Part shown: positions 35,652 to 44,824 of the stretch, piece by piece
Layout of the letters: each line of letters begins with the position of its first letter
Numbering within the stretch: position 1 is the first letter of the stretch
Origin: Janthinobacterium fluminis
Lineage (GTDB): Bacteria; Pseudomonadota; Gammaproteobacteria; Burkholderiales; Burkholderiaceae_D
DNA length: 64,000 nucleotides
Assembly: GCF_028595325.1 (NCBI RefSeq)
Contig: NZ_JAQQXR010000013.1
Location: 32,649 to 96,648 of the forward strand
Direction: 5' to 3'
The notes under the pieces: generated by a model
Told to the model about the DNA's origin: nothing
Databases searched by the model: none
The model's input: only the letters and a program-made list of their open reading frames with translations
Position numbers and translations under genes: made by a program

Positions 35652-35683
35652 CCGGGGTCAGACCCGGCGGGTCAGACCCCCGG
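35652..35683. repeat. Double GGGTCAGACCC palindrome
   Basis: Between ctpA and the moeB-like gene, two copies of the palindrome GGGTCAGACCC (35655-35665 and 35669-35679) stand 14 bp apart within an outer CCGGGG...CCCCCGG frame. The octamer GGGGTCAG also forms the outer arms of the long inverted repeat at 3989-4048, and its complement CTGACCCC occurs at 20749-20756, all three intergenic. This could fold into a hairpin after the ctpA stop on the minus strand but lacks a U-tract. Confidence 0.7.
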
Positions 35684-35726
35684 TTGGCGCCGCGGGCCGG
35701 ATGAACCGCTTACGGCGCTCCCGCAC

Positions 35727-37214
35727 CTATTTCTTGGCCGGCGCCTTTTTGTCGTCGACTTTGCTCTCGGCCTTGGCGTCAGCCTTGGCTTCCGCCTTGG
35801 CGTCGGCCTTGTCGGTCGCTTCGACTTTCGACAGCTTCACCGGCAAGCCCTTGAAGTGGTTCAGTGCCTGCGTCAGCTGGAAGTCATCCTTGCCGCCGTA
35901 TTCCAGCGGCTTGCGCTTCTTCGCCAGCTCGGCCAGGCGCTTTTCGTCGTCCAGCTCGTCGTGCTTGGCCACGACCGGCGCGACACCCTTGTCTTCGTCG
36001 TTGCCCAGGTGTTTTTGCAGATCGGCCTCGCGCACGCGCAAGCTGTTCCAGCCGTCGCCGTCGGCCGTTTCGTCGACCATCATGTCGGGCACGATGCCGC
36101 GCGCCTGGATCGAGCGCCCGTTCGGCGTGTAGTAGCGCGCCGTCGTCAGTTTGACGGCCGTGTCGGCCGTCAACTGGCGCACGGTCTGCACCGAGCCCTT
36201 GCCGAAGGTCTGGGTGCCGAGGATGGTGGCGCGCTTGTGGTCCTGCAGCGCGCCGGCGACGATTTCCGAGGCCGACGCCGAGCCGGTGTTAACCAGCACC
36301 ACCAGCGGCACGCGCTTGAGCGCCTCCGGCAGCGCCGCCAGCGGGTCGCCGCCGTTGCGGCCGGCGTAAAACTCGCGCCGGCCGTAGAAGGTCTGCTTCG
36401 AGTCGGCCAGCTGGCCGTTGGTCGAGACAATCACGGCGTCCTTCGGCAGGAAGGCGGCCGAAACGCCAACGGCGCCGGGCACGACGCCGCCGGGATCGTT
36501 GCGCAGGTCCAGCACCAGGCCCTTGAGGTGCGGGTCCTGGGCATATAACTGCTTGATTTTCTTCGCCATGTCGTCGACGGTGGGTTCCTGGAACTGGGCG
36601 ATGCGCACCCAGGCATAACCCGGCTCGACCATCTTGGCCTTGACGCTTTGCACGCGGATTTCCTCGCGCACGATGGGGAAAACCAGCGGCTTGTCTTCGT
36701 TTTTGCGGGAAACGGTCAGCGTGATCTTGGTGTGCGGCTCGCCGCGCATCTTCTTGATGGCCTCGTCCAGCGACAGGCCCTTCATCGGCGCGCCGTCGAT
36801 GCGCGTGATCAGGTCGCCGGCCAGGATGCCGCCCTTGGCGGCCGGCGAATCCTCGATCGGCGCGACCACCTTGACGTAGCCATCCTCCATGCCGACTTCG
36901 ATGCCCAGGCCGACGAACTTGCCCTGCACGCTTTCGCGCATTTCCTTGAAGGCTTTCTTGTCCAGGTAGACCGAGTGCGGGTCGAGCGAGGCGACCATGC
37001 CGGAAATGGCTTCGGTCAGCAGTTTCCTGCCCTCGACGGCCTCGACGTAGTCGGATTGGATCAGGCCGAACACGTCGGACAACTGGCGCAGCTCTTCCAG
37101 CGGCAGGGGGCCGCCGGCGCTTTTTTGCGCGACGGCGGAAAACTGCATCGACACGCCTATGCCGGCCAGCATGCCCAAGCCGATCAGGCCGATACTTTTT
37201 ACTTTGATGCCCAT
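35727..37214 (-). CDS. S41 family C-terminal processing protease
   Basis: A 495-residue periplasmic protease (CtpA/Prc type). The N-terminal hydrophobic segment (about 7-28) is a signal or anchor. The PDZ domain lies about 90-180 with FVGLGIEVGMEDGYVKV. The peptidase core has VLVNTGSASASEIVAGAL (catalytic Ser) and FGKGSVQT (catalytic Lys). A Lys/Ala-rich C-terminal tail (residues 470-495) has repeated KADAKAE units. It lies 38 bp after envC; adjacency of ctpA to envC and gpmA is common and fits control of septal cell-wall hydrolysis. Confidence 0.92.
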   Translation of the reverse strand: MGIKVKSIGLIGLGMLAGIGVSMQFSAVAQKSAGGPLPLEELRQLSDVFGLIQSDYVEAVEGRKLLTEAISGMVASLDPHSVYLDKKAFKEMRESVQGKFVGLGIEVGMEDGYVKVVAPIEDSPAAKGGILAGDLITRIDGAPMKGLSLDEAIKKMRGEPHTKITLTVSRKNEDKPLVFPIVREEIRVQSVKAKMVEPGYAWVRIAQFQEPTVDDMAKKIKQLYAQDPHLKGLVLDLRNDPGGVVPGAVGVSAAFLPKDAVIVSTNGQLADSKQTFYGRREFYAGRNGGDPLAALPEALKRVPLVVLVNTGSASASEIVAGALQDHKRATILGTQTFGKGSVQTVRQLTADTAVKLTTARYYTPNGRSIQARGIVPDMMVDETADGDGWNSLRVREADLQKHLGNDEDKGVAPVVAKHDELDDEKRLAELAKKRKPLEYGGKDDFQLTQALNHFKGLPVKLSKVEATDKADAKAEAKADAKAESKVDDKKAPAKK

Positions 37215-37252
37215 GTTTTACCGCACTCCACCAAACAACACAAAAAGAACCG

Positions 37253-38725
37253 CTAGAATTTCACCCAGCCGGCGGGATCGAAGGGACGGCCCTGCAGCCG
37301 CATTTCAAAGTATAAACCCGATTCTTCGTTACCGCCGCTGTTTCCCACGCTGGCGATGGCGTCGCCGCCCTTGACGGCGTCGCCGACGCGCTTGAGCAGG
37401 GACTGGTTATTGCCGTAGATGCTCCAGTACTGGCTGCCGTGGTCGACGATGATCAGGTTGCCGGAGCCGCGCAGCCAGCCGGCATAGACGACGCGGCCGG
37501 CGGCGATGGCCTTGATGTCGGCGCCCTCGGCGGCGTGGATGAAGACGCCCTTCCAGCTCGGCCCCTCGCCGCGGCGGCTGCCGAACTTGGCGCTGAGCCT
37601 GCCCGCCACGGGCGCGCTCATGCGCCCGCGCAGGCTGGCGAAGGCGCCCTCCGGCGCGGCCGGCCCCAGGCTGGGGCGCGCCGGCTCCGGCTTGTCCTCT
37701 TCCGCCGGCCGCGCCACCACCTTCGGCTCGTCGGCGTCGATGGGGTCGGGCTTGAGCGGCGGCAGCGGCTTGACCTTGCCGCCCTTGGCCTGCTCCTGGG
37801 CCAGGCGCTCGCGCTCGGCCTGGGCCTTGGCGCGCGCCGCCAGGCGCTTCTCGCGCGCTTCGGCGTCGGCCTTGGCCTTGGCCTCGGCGCGCGCCTGCGC
37901 CAACTGCTCCTGGCGCCGGCGCTCGGCGGCGGCGGCCTCGGCCTGTTCCTTGATCAACTTGCCCAGCCGGTCGACCAGATTGCCCAGGCGCTGCTCGTCG
38001 CGTTCCAGGTTGCCGGCGTCCTTGCGCTGCGCCACCAGGCGCTTCGACAGCGTCGTCAGCAGCGCCGCGCGGCGGCCCTTTTCCTGCTCCAGCAGGGTTT
38101 TCTGCTCGCGCTCTTCCTGCGCGATCTCTTCCAGCTCGTCCTTGGCGTTCTGCGCCTCGGCCTGGTTGCTTTCGACGGCCTGCAAATTCGTCCGCAAGGC
38201 GCCCAGCAGGCGCGCCTGGGCCTGCGACACATAGGCCAGCATTTGCAGGTCGCGGTTGATGCGGTTCGGGTTGTCGCCGGACAGCAGCAGCTTGATGCGG
38301 TCCTCGTTGCCGGCGACATATTGTTCGCGCAGCAGCTTCGCCAATTGCGCCTTTTGCCGGGCCACGGTGGCGACCAGCTTCTCGTGCTCGCCGCCCAGCT
38401 CGCGCAGCTTGACGCCGGTCTGCTCCTGCTCGGCGGCCAGCTCGCGCAGCGCGCGGTTGGCGTTCGAGATCGCCTCCTCCGACTCGGCCAGGGTGTCGGC
38501 GGCGTCGTCCTTGGCGCTTTCCGTGCGGCTGATGTCGCGCTTCAAGGCCGTCAGCTTTTGCTGCAAATCGGCGCGCTGCTGCTCGGCGGCGACCTTCTGC
38601 TTGCTGCGCGCGGTGGTTTTGGCGCCGTGGGCGCCGCCGCTGGCGAGCGCCAGGGCCAGGCACAAGCCCAGCCCGGCGCGCCAGGCCGGTGACACGAGGG
38701 GGACAACCCGGAAGAAAGACGGCAA
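37253..38725 (-). CDS. envC: EnvC-like murein hydrolase activator (degenerate LytM/M23)
   Basis: A 490-residue periplasmic protein. A signal peptide ends near GGAHG (residue 34), followed by a long coiled-coil (about 40-270) and a Lys/Ala/Glu-rich linker, then a C-terminal LytM domain (about 385-490). The M23 zinc ligands are not conserved: YGNNQSL replaces the HxH region and FEMRL follows, as in EnvC/NlpD activators that switch on amidases without cutting peptidoglycan themselves. The start is TTG at 38725, two bases after the gpmA stop, so translation is probably coupled. Confidence 0.88.
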   Translation of the reverse strand: MPSFFRVVPLVSPAWRAGLGLCLALALASGGAHGAKTTARSKQKVAAEQQRADLQQKLTALKRDISRTESAKDDAADTLAESEEAISNANRALRELAAEQEQTGVKLRELGGEHEKLVATVARQKAQLAKLLREQYVAGNEDRIKLLLSGDNPNRINRDLQMLAYVSQAQARLLGALRTNLQAVESNQAEAQNAKDELEEIAQEEREQKTLLEQEKGRRAALLTTLSKRLVAQRKDAGNLERDEQRLGNLVDRLGKLIKEQAEAAAAERRRQEQLAQARAEAKAKADAEAREKRLAARAKAQAERERLAQEQAKGGKVKPLPPLKPDPIDADEPKVVARPAEEDKPEPARPSLGPAAPEGAFASLRGRMSAPVAGRLSAKFGSRRGEGPSWKGVFIHAAEGADIKAIAAGRVVYAGWLRGSGNLIIVDHGSQYWSIYGNNQSLLKRVGDAVKGGDAIASVGNSGGNEESGLYFEMRLQGRPFDPAGWVKF

Positions 38726-38727
38726 AG

Positions 38728-39474
38728 TTACTTGGCCTTCCCTTGGTTCGCCACGGCGCTCATGGCGGCGGCGATGGCTTCCTGGTCGCCCAGGTAGTAG
38801 CTGCGGATCGGCTTCAGGTCGGCGTCGAGCTCGTAGACGAGCGGTTGGCCGTTGGGGATGTTGAGGCCGACGATGTCGGCGTCGCTGATGCCGTCAAGCA
38901 TCTTGATCAGGGCGCGCAGGCTGTTGCCGTGTGCCGAGATCAGGATGCGCTTGCCGGCGCGGATGGCCGGGGCGATTTCCTCGTCCCAGGCCGGCATCAC
39001 GCGGGCCACGGTGTCCTTCAGGCATTCCGTCAGCGGAATGGCCGACTGCGGCAAGCCGGCGTAGCGCGGGTCCGCGAACGAGGCGCGCCCGTCGTCGGCG
39101 GCCAGCGGCGGCGGCGGCGTGTCATAGCTGCGGCGCCACACCAGCACCTGCTCGTCGCCGTACTTGGCGGCCGTCTCCGCCTTGTCCAGGCCCTGCAGGG
39201 CGCCGTAGTGGCGCTCGTTGAGGCGCCAGTCGTGCTTGACGGGCAACCACATCAGATCCATCGCGTCCAGCGACAGCCACAGCGTGCGGATGGCGCGCTT
39301 GAGCACCGAGGTGTAGGCCAGGTCGAAGGTGAAGCCGGCTTCCTTCAGGATGCGGCCGGCCTGGCCCGCCTCCTGGCTGCCCTTCTCCGTCAGATCGACG
39401 TCGGTCCAGCCGGTGAAGCGGTTATCGAGGTTCCAGGTGGACTCGCCGTGACGCATGAAAACGATTTTATACAT
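38728..39474 (-). CDS. gpmA: 2,3-bisphosphoglycerate-dependent phosphoglycerate mutase
   Basis: A 248-residue cytoplasmic glycolytic enzyme interconverting 3- and 2-phosphoglycerate. [16 protein letters not shown] near the N-terminus carries the phosphorylated His. [12 protein letters not shown] and [11 protein letters not shown] carry the remaining active-site residues. ATG 39474 ([11 protein letters not shown]) is chosen over an in-frame TTG four codons upstream because it matches the family start. It is divergent from the rhodanese gene with about 105 bp between. Confidence 0.95.
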   Translation of the reverse strand: MYKIVFMRHGESTWNLDNRFTGWTDVDLTEKGSQEAGQAGRILKEAGFTFDLAYTSVLKRAIRTLWLSLDAMDLMWLPVKHDWRLNERHYGALQGLDKAETAAKYGDEQVLVWRRSYDTPPPPLAADDGRASFADPRYAGLPQSAIPLTECLKDTVARVMPAWDEEIAPAIRAGKRILISAHGNSLRALIKMLDGISDADIVGLNIPNGQPLVYELDADLKPIRSYYLGDQEAIAAAMSAVANQGKAK

Positions 39475-39580
39475 GTCAATCTTCAATCTTCTAGAGGGTT
39501 TAAGGCAAAATTCAGCGTGAGAGTAACTCTTCCAGCTTCTATTTTATAATGCGCGGATTGACTTAAACCATTGGACACCC

Positions 39581-39982
39581 GTGAAATTCATTATTGAACA
39601 CATTTTTCTTATTGGCATCGTCGTCCTTTCCGGCGGCGCCCTGCTGTGGCCGACCCTGACGCAACGCGGCAAACGCGCCACCGCGCTCGAGGTGACGCAG
39701 TTGATCAACCGCGGCAAGAGCCTGATCGTCGACGTGCGCAACGAGGCCGAGTACGCCAACGGCCACCTGCGCGACGCCCGCCACATCCCGCTGACGGAGC
39801 TGGTGCAGCGCGTGGGCGAGCTCGACAAGGCGAAGAACAAGACCATCGTCGTCGTTTGCCAGAAGGGCGTGCGCTCGGGCCTGGCCGCCAAGGTGCTGGC
39901 CAAGGCCGGGTTCGAGGACGTCGTCTGCCTCGAAGGCGGCGTCACGGCGTGGCAGGCGGCCGGTTTGCCGCTGGCCAAGTAA
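39581..39982 (+). CDS. Membrane-anchored rhodanese-domain protein
   Basis: A 133-residue protein with an N-terminal membrane helix (about 5-24) and a single rhodanese domain (about 37-130). The active-site loop is VVCQKGVRSG with the persulfide-forming Cys; LIVDVRNEAEYANGHL is the domain start. It could move sulfane sulfur at the membrane, but the substrate is unknown. The start is GTG at 39581. It heads the conserved rhodanese-grxC-secB-gpsA run of Burkholderiales. Confidence 0.88.
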   Translation: MKFIIEHIFLIGIVVLSGGALLWPTLTQRGKRATALEVTQLINRGKSLIVDVRNEAEYANGHLRDARHIPLTELVQRVGELDKAKNKTIVVVCQKGVRSGLAAKVLAKAGFEDVVCLEGGVTAWQAAGLPLAK

Positions 39983-40015
39983 GCGCAAGCCTTACCATTT
40001 AAAGGAAACCCTGCC

Positions 40016-40279
40016 ATGACAGCCCATGTCCTCCTCTACAGCACCGCCGTGTGCCCCTATTGCGTGCGCGCCGAGCGCCTGCTCGAAGCCAAAGGCGTGA
40101 CCGCCATCGAAAAAATCCGCGTCGACCTCGACCCCGAGCAGCGCGCGCTGATGATGCAGCGCACGGGGCGCCGCACGGTGCCGCAGATCTATATCGGCGA
40201 CACCCACGTCGGCGGATTCGACGACCTGTATGCGCTCGATCAGGCCGGTGGCCTTGACCCCTTGCTCAAGGGCGCTTAA
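40016..40279 (+). CDS. grxC: Glutaredoxin 3
   Basis: An 87-residue cytoplasmic thiol oxidoreductase with active-site CPYC (residues 13-16), TVPQIYIGDTHVGGFDDL as the glutathione-binding region, and typical length. AAAGGAAA precedes the ATG. It lies 33 bp after the rhodanese gene in the same direction. Confidence 0.95.
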   Translation: MTAHVLLYSTAVCPYCVRAERLLEAKGVTAIEKIRVDLDPEQRALMMQRTGRRTVPQIYIGDTHVGGFDDLYALDQAGGLDPLLKGA

Positions 40280-40389
40280 ATTGTCCTGCGGAGGGTATTG
40301 GTTTTGATACAATTGCCCTCACCTTCGATTCCAGGCTGCGCCGTAGCAAGCGACAGAGCAAGAAACGAGCGTATGCACCATTAATCCGG

Positions 40390-40403
40390 ACGGCAATTGC
40401 CGT
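40390..40403. promoter_or_regulatory. 14-bp perfect palindrome upstream of secB
   Basis: ACGGCAATTGCCGT is self-complementary and lies 26 bp before the secB ATG. The half CAATTGCC also occurs at 40310-40317, next to a TACAAT hexamer (40308-40313) that could be a -10. It could be an operator or a small leader hairpin. No known regulator site was recognised. Confidence 0.3.
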
Positions 40404-40429
40404 TCTTCCCCTTACAACGAAAGCGTTCC

Positions 40430-40906
40430 ATGTCCGACGAAAACCTGCAACCCGTATTCCAAATCCAACGCGTCTATCTGAAAGACATGTCGCTGGAACA
40501 GCCGAATTCGCCTTCCATCTTCCTGGAACAAGAAGCGCCGGCCATCGAAGTCGCTCTCGACGTCAGCGCCGAGCCGCTGGCCGACGGCATTTTCGAGTCG
40601 ACCGTGACCATCACCGTCACCGCCAAAATCAAGGACAAGGTCGCCTTCCTGGTCGAAGGCAAGCAAGCCGGCATCTTTGAAGCCCGCAACATTCCAGCCG
40701 ATCAACTCGATCCGCTGCTGGGCATCGGTTGCCCGAACATCGTCTACCCTTACCTGCGCGCCAACATCGCCGACATGATCACCCGCGCCGGCTTCCCGCC
40801 AGTGCACCTGGCCGAAATCAATTTCGAAGTGTTCTACCAGCAGCGCCTGCAAGCGGTTGCCGACGCCGCCGCGGCGGCGCCAGCCACCGGCGAAGCCACG
40901 CACTAA
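40430..40906 (+). CDS. secB: Protein-export chaperone SecB
   Basis: A 158-residue cytosolic tetrameric chaperone that keeps preproteins unfolded and hands them to SecA. It has the family start [19 protein letters not shown], the central [25 protein letters not shown] strand region and the [28 protein letters not shown] signature. ATG 40430 is preferred to an upstream in-frame start in poorly coding sequence. Confidence 0.97.
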   Translation: MSDENLQPVFQIQRVYLKDMSLEQPNSPSIFLEQEAPAIEVALDVSAEPLADGIFESTVTITVTAKIKDKVAFLVEGKQAGIFEARNIPADQLDPLLGIGCPNIVYPYLRANIADMITRAGFPPVHLAEINFEVFYQQRLQAVADAAAAAPATGEATH

Positions 40907-41015
40907 GCAAGTCCAATGCCCGCGCGGCGCCGCATCGGCGGCCGCGGCGCGGGCACGCAACGACACGCTGGCGCGCCCGCCGCGCCGCAGATTTACCGAT
41001 TTCGAAAGCCCGGTT

Positions 41016-41459
41016 ATGAGTATTTCCCGTTGGATCGCAGGCGCCGCGCTGATGCTGGCGACAGCCGCCGGCCACGCATTCGACTTCAAGACCGTCGGCG
41101 CGGCCCCGGCCATCTTGTACGACGCCCCCTCGACGAAGGGCGGCAAACTGTATGTGGCGCCGCGCGGCATGCCGCTTGAGGTCGTGCTCAGCTACGGCGA
41201 ATGGGTCAAGGTCCGCGACGTCAGCGGCGACCTGGCCTGGACCGAGGCCAAGGTGCTGAGCAACCGCCGCAACGTGGTCGTGCGCGGCGCCGGCCTGAAA
41301 GTGCGCGCCGCCGCCGACGAGGCGTCCGCCCCCGTATTCATCGCGGAAAAAGGCATCTTGCTCGAAGTGACGGAAGCGAACAGCTCCGGCTGGATCAAGG
41401 TGCGCCACAAGGACGGCTTGAGCGGCTACGTGAAAAGCGCCGACGTCTGGGGCATCTGA
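41016..41459 (+). CDS. Secreted SH3-domain protein
   Basis: A 147-residue product with a signal peptide (MSISRWIAGAALMLATAAGHA) and two SH3b-like segments: residues about 25-80 (APAILYDAPSTKGGKLYVAPRG, then YGEWVKVRD) and about 85-147 (LKVRAAADEASAPVF, then SGWIKVRHKDGLSGYV). Bacterial SH3 domains often bind cell-wall peptides, so a periplasmic wall-sensing role is plausible but unproven. ATG 41016 gives the signal peptide. It lies between secB and gpsA. Confidence 0.85.
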   Translation: MSISRWIAGAALMLATAAGHAFDFKTVGAAPAILYDAPSTKGGKLYVAPRGMPLEVVLSYGEWVKVRDVSGDLAWTEAKVLSNRRNVVVRGAGLKVRAAADEASAPVFIAEKGILLEVTEANSSGWIKVRHKDGLSGYVKSADVWGI

Positions 41460-41566
41460 ACAGGGCCGGGCCCGCGGCTTGTTGCCAGCCCCCGCCCCGG
41501 GGCATGCGCGGCGCGCCGGCCAGCCTGAGCGGCCGCGCCCGCCCCATCTTTTACGCCTGAGGTGCC

Positions 41567-42598
41567 ATGCAAGACTCCCCTGTTTCCCCCTCCGCCGCCG
41601 CGCGCAAGGTGACCGTACTCGGCGCCGGCGCCTGGGGCACGGCCGTGGCCATCGCCTTCGCCGCCCGCCACGACGTGCTGCTGTGGGGCCGCAACGGCGC
41701 CGCCATGCAAGACATGGCGGCGCGCCGCGAGAACCCCTACCTGCCCGGCTTCGTGCTGCCGCCGGCGCTGCGCCTGGGCGCCGACTTCGACGCCGCGCTG
41801 GCCCATGCCGACGGACCCGGCGCGCTGCTGATCGCCGCCTGCCCGGTGGCCGGGCTGCGCCCCCTGCTCGAACAAATGCAAACGCGCGCCATCCCGAACC
41901 TGGTCTGGCTGTGCAAGGGCTTTGAAAACGGCAGCGGCCTGCTGCCGCACCAGATCGTCGCCGCGGTGCTGGGCGAGCGGGTGGCCGGCGGCGCCCTGTC
42001 CGGGCCGTCGTTCGCCCAGGAAGTGGCGCGCGGCCTGCCCTGCGCGCTGACGATCGCCTCGCGCTCGGCGCCGCTGCGCGACAGCGTCGTCGCCGCCCTG
42101 CACGGCGGCGGCATCCGCGTCTACGCCAGCGAAGACGTGGCCGGCGTCGAAGTCGGCGGCGCCGTCAAGAACGTGCTGGCGATCGCCACCGGCATCGCCG
42201 ACGGCCTGGGGCTGGGTTTGAACGCGCGCGCCGCGCTGATCACGCGCGGCCTGGCGGAAATCACCCGCCTCGGCACCGCGCTGGGCGGGCAGATGGAAAC
42301 CTTCATGGGCTTGACCGGCATGGGCGACCTGATCCTCACCTGCACGGGCGAGCTGTCGCGCAACCGCCGCGTCGGCCTCGGCCTGGCCCAGGGCAAACCG
42401 CTGGACGCCATCGTCGCCGAACTGGGCCATGTGGCCGAGGGCGTGCCCTGCGCCCGCGCCGTGCGCGAACTGGCGCGCACCCTGGGCGTCGACATGCCCA
42501 TCACCGACGCCGTCGCCGGCGTGCTGTTCGACGGCGACCGGCCGCAAGACATGGTGCGGCGCCTGCTGGCGCGCGACCCGCGCGACGAGGCGACCTGA
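41567..42598 (+). CDS. gpsA: NAD(P)H-dependent glycerol-3-phosphate dehydrogenase
   Basis: A 343-residue cytoplasmic enzyme that makes sn-glycerol 3-phosphate for phospholipid synthesis. The Rossmann loop [12 protein letters not shown] is near residues 18-29, with GLCKG-like [22 protein letters not shown] and the catalytic Lys in [38 protein letters not shown] follows. Length is typical. It converges on the cupin gene with 1 bp between stops. Confidence 0.95.
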   Translation: MQDSPVSPSAAARKVTVLGAGAWGTAVAIAFAARHDVLLWGRNGAAMQDMAARRENPYLPGFVLPPALRLGADFDAALAHADGPGALLIAACPVAGLRPLLEQMQTRAIPNLVWLCKGFENGSGLLPHQIVAAVLGERVAGGALSGPSFAQEVARGLPCALTIASRSAPLRDSVVAALHGGGIRVYASEDVAGVEVGGAVKNVLAIATGIADGLGLGLNARAALITRGLAEITRLGTALGGQMETFMGLTGMGDLILTCTGELSRNRRVGLGLAQGKPLDAIVAELGHVAEGVPCARAVRELARTLGVDMPITDAVAGVLFDGDRPQDMVRRLLARDPRDEAT

Positions 42599-42599
42599 C

Positions 42600-42935
42600 T
42601 TAAAAGCCCTTGACCAGCAGGATGGTCAGCAGCAGCAGGCTGTCCTGCTCGGCGCGCAAGGCGTGGGCCTGGCCGCCGTTCAGGTAGAGCATCTGGCCGC
42701 TGCGCAGCGTCTGGCTGCGGCCATGGGCGTCGACGCTGACGTCGCCGCGCAGGCACAGCAGGGTGATTTCCCCCGGCACGTGGTGCTCGGGCATGACCTT
42801 GCCTTTGGGCAGGGTCAAGCGTATCAATTCCATCTCGTCCGTCTTCGCCAGCGCGAGCGCGGAAAACTGCGTCAGATCGTCGTCGCCATGCTGCACCGCG
42901 ATCACTTCGCCGGACCCCGCATGTGGCAATGCCAT
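42600..42935 (-). CDS. Cupin-fold protein
   Basis: A 111-residue single-domain cupin. Motif 1 PKGKVMPEHHVPGEITLLCLRG (two His, a Glu) and motif 2 LNGGQAHALRAEQDSLLLLT suggest a metal site with one ligand set only partly conserved. Similar small cupins sense or bind metals and small molecules; no substrate can be assigned. It lies 12 bp after the DUF2461 gene and is probably co-transcribed with it. Confidence 0.75.
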   Translation of the reverse strand: MALPHAGSGEVIAVQHGDDDLTQFSALALAKTDEMELIRLTLPKGKVMPEHHVPGEITLLCLRGDVSVDAHGRSQTLRSGQMLYLNGGQAHALRAEQDSLLLLTILLVKGF

Positions 42936-42947
42936 GTCGTCTCTCCT

Positions 42948-43637
42948 TTACGTTGCGTCTTCCTGTTCGCGGGCGCCGCGCAACCACGTCACCAGCGGCA
43001 GCGCATCCTTCAGCCCGGCCGCCAGTTGCGGCAGCAGCTCCTCCGGCGCGTTCAGGTTCAGTTGGACCTCGGTCCAGACAAAAAAACTTTTCAGCTTGAT
43101 CAGCTCGATGTGCTCGGCGTCGGCGGCGAAGCCCTTGGGCGGCCGCATCAGCTTGCCCTCGTCCTGCAGCGTGCCGAAGGTCTGGCGCAAGCGCTTATTC
43201 TTCAGCACTTTGCTGAAACCCGGCGCGTCGTTGACCATGTGCTCGCGGATGGCCCGCAGCCGCCCGGCCGGCGGCATGTATTCGCCGGCGCCGAACAGCA
43301 GTTTGCCGCTGCCCTCGATCTGCAGGTAATAGGTGGGGCCGGCCGCCATGCTGGGGCGGCGCATGTCGTTGGGCGCGATGGCCGCCGAAAAGCGCGTCTT
43401 GTAGGGCCGCTTGTCGTGGGCGAAGCGGACATCGCGGTTGATGCGGAACAGGGCTTTTTTCGGATTGCAGAATTTGACGGCCGGGTCGAATTTGCCCAGT
43501 TCGGCGATCAGGCCCGTGACGAGGGCGAGGAATTCCTCGCGCAGGATGTCGTAGCGCGGCTTGTTCATGATGAACCAGGGCCGGTTGTTGTTTTCGCTCA
43601 GTTCGTTCAAAAATTGGCTCAGATCGCGCAAATGCAT
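42948..43637 (-). CDS. DUF2461 family protein
   Basis: A 229-residue cytoplasmic protein with the DUF2461 hallmarks LSQFLNELSENNNRPWFIMNKPRYD, then FRINRDVRFAHDKRPYKTRFSAAIAP and YYLQIEGSGKLLFGAGEYMPP. The family is widespread and its function is unknown. ATG 43637 is clear. It lies 14 bp after the DegS-like gene and runs into the cupin gene. Confidence 0.88.
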   Translation of the reverse strand: MHLRDLSQFLNELSENNNRPWFIMNKPRYDILREEFLALVTGLIAELGKFDPAVKFCNPKKALFRINRDVRFAHDKRPYKTRFSAAIAPNDMRRPSMAAGPTYYLQIEGSGKLLFGAGEYMPPAGRLRAIREHMVNDAPGFSKVLKNKRLRQTFGTLQDEGKLMRPPKGFAADAEHIELIKLKSFFVWTEVQLNLNAPEELLPQLAAGLKDALPLVTWLRGAREQEDAT

Positions 43638-43651
43638 GGAGCAGCTTCCAG

Positions 43652-44767
43652 TCAGGGCAGTTTGTTGTGGGGGCGCTTGCCGACGAGGACGTCGAGGGTT
43701 GCCTCGCGGTCCTTGCGCAGCACCGTCATTTTAGCGTTTCCGCCCGGCGCCAGTTGGGCGATCAGGTTCAGCATGTCGGTGGTGTCGGCGACGGCCTTGC
43801 CGTCGACGGCCAGCAGGATGTCGCCCGGCTTGATGCCGGCGCGGTCGGCCGGGCCGTTCTTGACGACGCCGGCGATGATGGCGCCGCTCTGCTGGCGCAG
43901 GCCGAAGGTGCGCGCCAGCTCCGCCGTGATGTCCTGCGATTCGACGCCTATCCAGCCGCGCACGACGTGGCCCGTCTTGATGATTTCCTCCATCACCGTC
44001 TTGACGGTCGAGACGGGGATGGCGAAGCCGATGCCGACCGAGCCGCCGCTTTGCGAATAGATGGCGGCGTTGATGCCCAGCAGCTTGCCGTTGCCGTCGA
44101 TCAGCGCGCCGCCGGAATTGCCGAAGTTGATGGCCGCGTCCGTCTGTATGAAGTTTTCGAAGTGGTTGATGTGTAAATTATTGCGCCCCAGCGCGGAGAT
44201 GATGCCCATCGTCACCGTCTGGCCCACGCCGAAGGGATTGCCGATGGCCAGCACGACGTCGCCGACCCTGGCCTGTCCGACGTCGCCGAGCACGATCACG
44301 GGCAATTTATCGAGCGCGACCTTGATGACGGCCAGGTCCGTTTCCGGGTCCAGGCCGACCACCCGGGCCGGCGCCTTGCGCCCGTCGGCCAGCACGACCT
44401 CGATCTGCCCGGCCGCCTCGACGACGTGGTTGTTGGTCAGGATGAAGCCGTCGGCGCTGACGATGACGCCGGAGCCGAGGCTGGACTCCTCGTCCTCGTC
44501 GGGCGGGCGCTCGCCGAAGAATTTCTTGTAGAACGGGTCCTTCAGCAGCGGCCGGGCGGAGCGTTTCGGCGCCTGGCTGGTGAGGATGTTGACGACGGCC
44601 GGCATGGCCTGCGCGGCGGCGGCCCGGTAGGAGCCGGGCGCGGCCACGGCGGCGGCCGGCGGCGCCGGCGGCAGCGGCGCGCGCGCCGGGCGCACGGCCG
44701 AATAGACGAAATACAGTGCCAGGACCACGGTCACCGCTTGCGCAAACAATAACCAGAGTCGTCGCAT
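43652..44767 (-). CDS. DegS/HtrA-type periplasmic serine protease
   Basis: A 371-residue protease anchored by one N-terminal helix (about 5-24) with a Pro/Ala linker. The trypsin-like triad is visible: His114 (TNNHVV), Asp144 (ETDLAV), Ser218 (GNSGG). A single PDZ domain follows (about 265-365). The anchor plus one PDZ matches DegS/AlgW, which cut the anti-sigma factor RseA, rather than the soluble two-PDZ DegP/DegQ. No rse genes are nearby, so the target is inferred. Confidence 0.9.
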   Translation of the reverse strand: MRRLWLLFAQAVTVVLALYFVYSAVRPARAPLPPAPPAAAVAAPGSYRAAAAQAMPAVVNILTSQAPKRSARPLLKDPFYKKFFGERPPDEDEESSLGSGVIVSADGFILTNNHVVEAAGQIEVVLADGRKAPARVVGLDPETDLAVIKVALDKLPVIVLGDVGQARVGDVVLAIGNPFGVGQTVTMGIISALGRNNLHINHFENFIQTDAAINFGNSGGALIDGNGKLLGINAAIYSQSGGSVGIGFAIPVSTVKTVMEEIIKTGHVVRGWIGVESQDITAELARTFGLRQQSGAIIAGVVKNGPADRAGIKPGDILLAVDGKAVADTTDMLNLIAQLAPGGNAKMTVLRKDREATLDVLVGKRPHNKLP

Positions 44768-44824
44768 AGAAGCTTCAGGAAGGAAACGGCCGGCGCCGCG
44801 CCGGGGCGGCGCCGGGAGGGGTGC

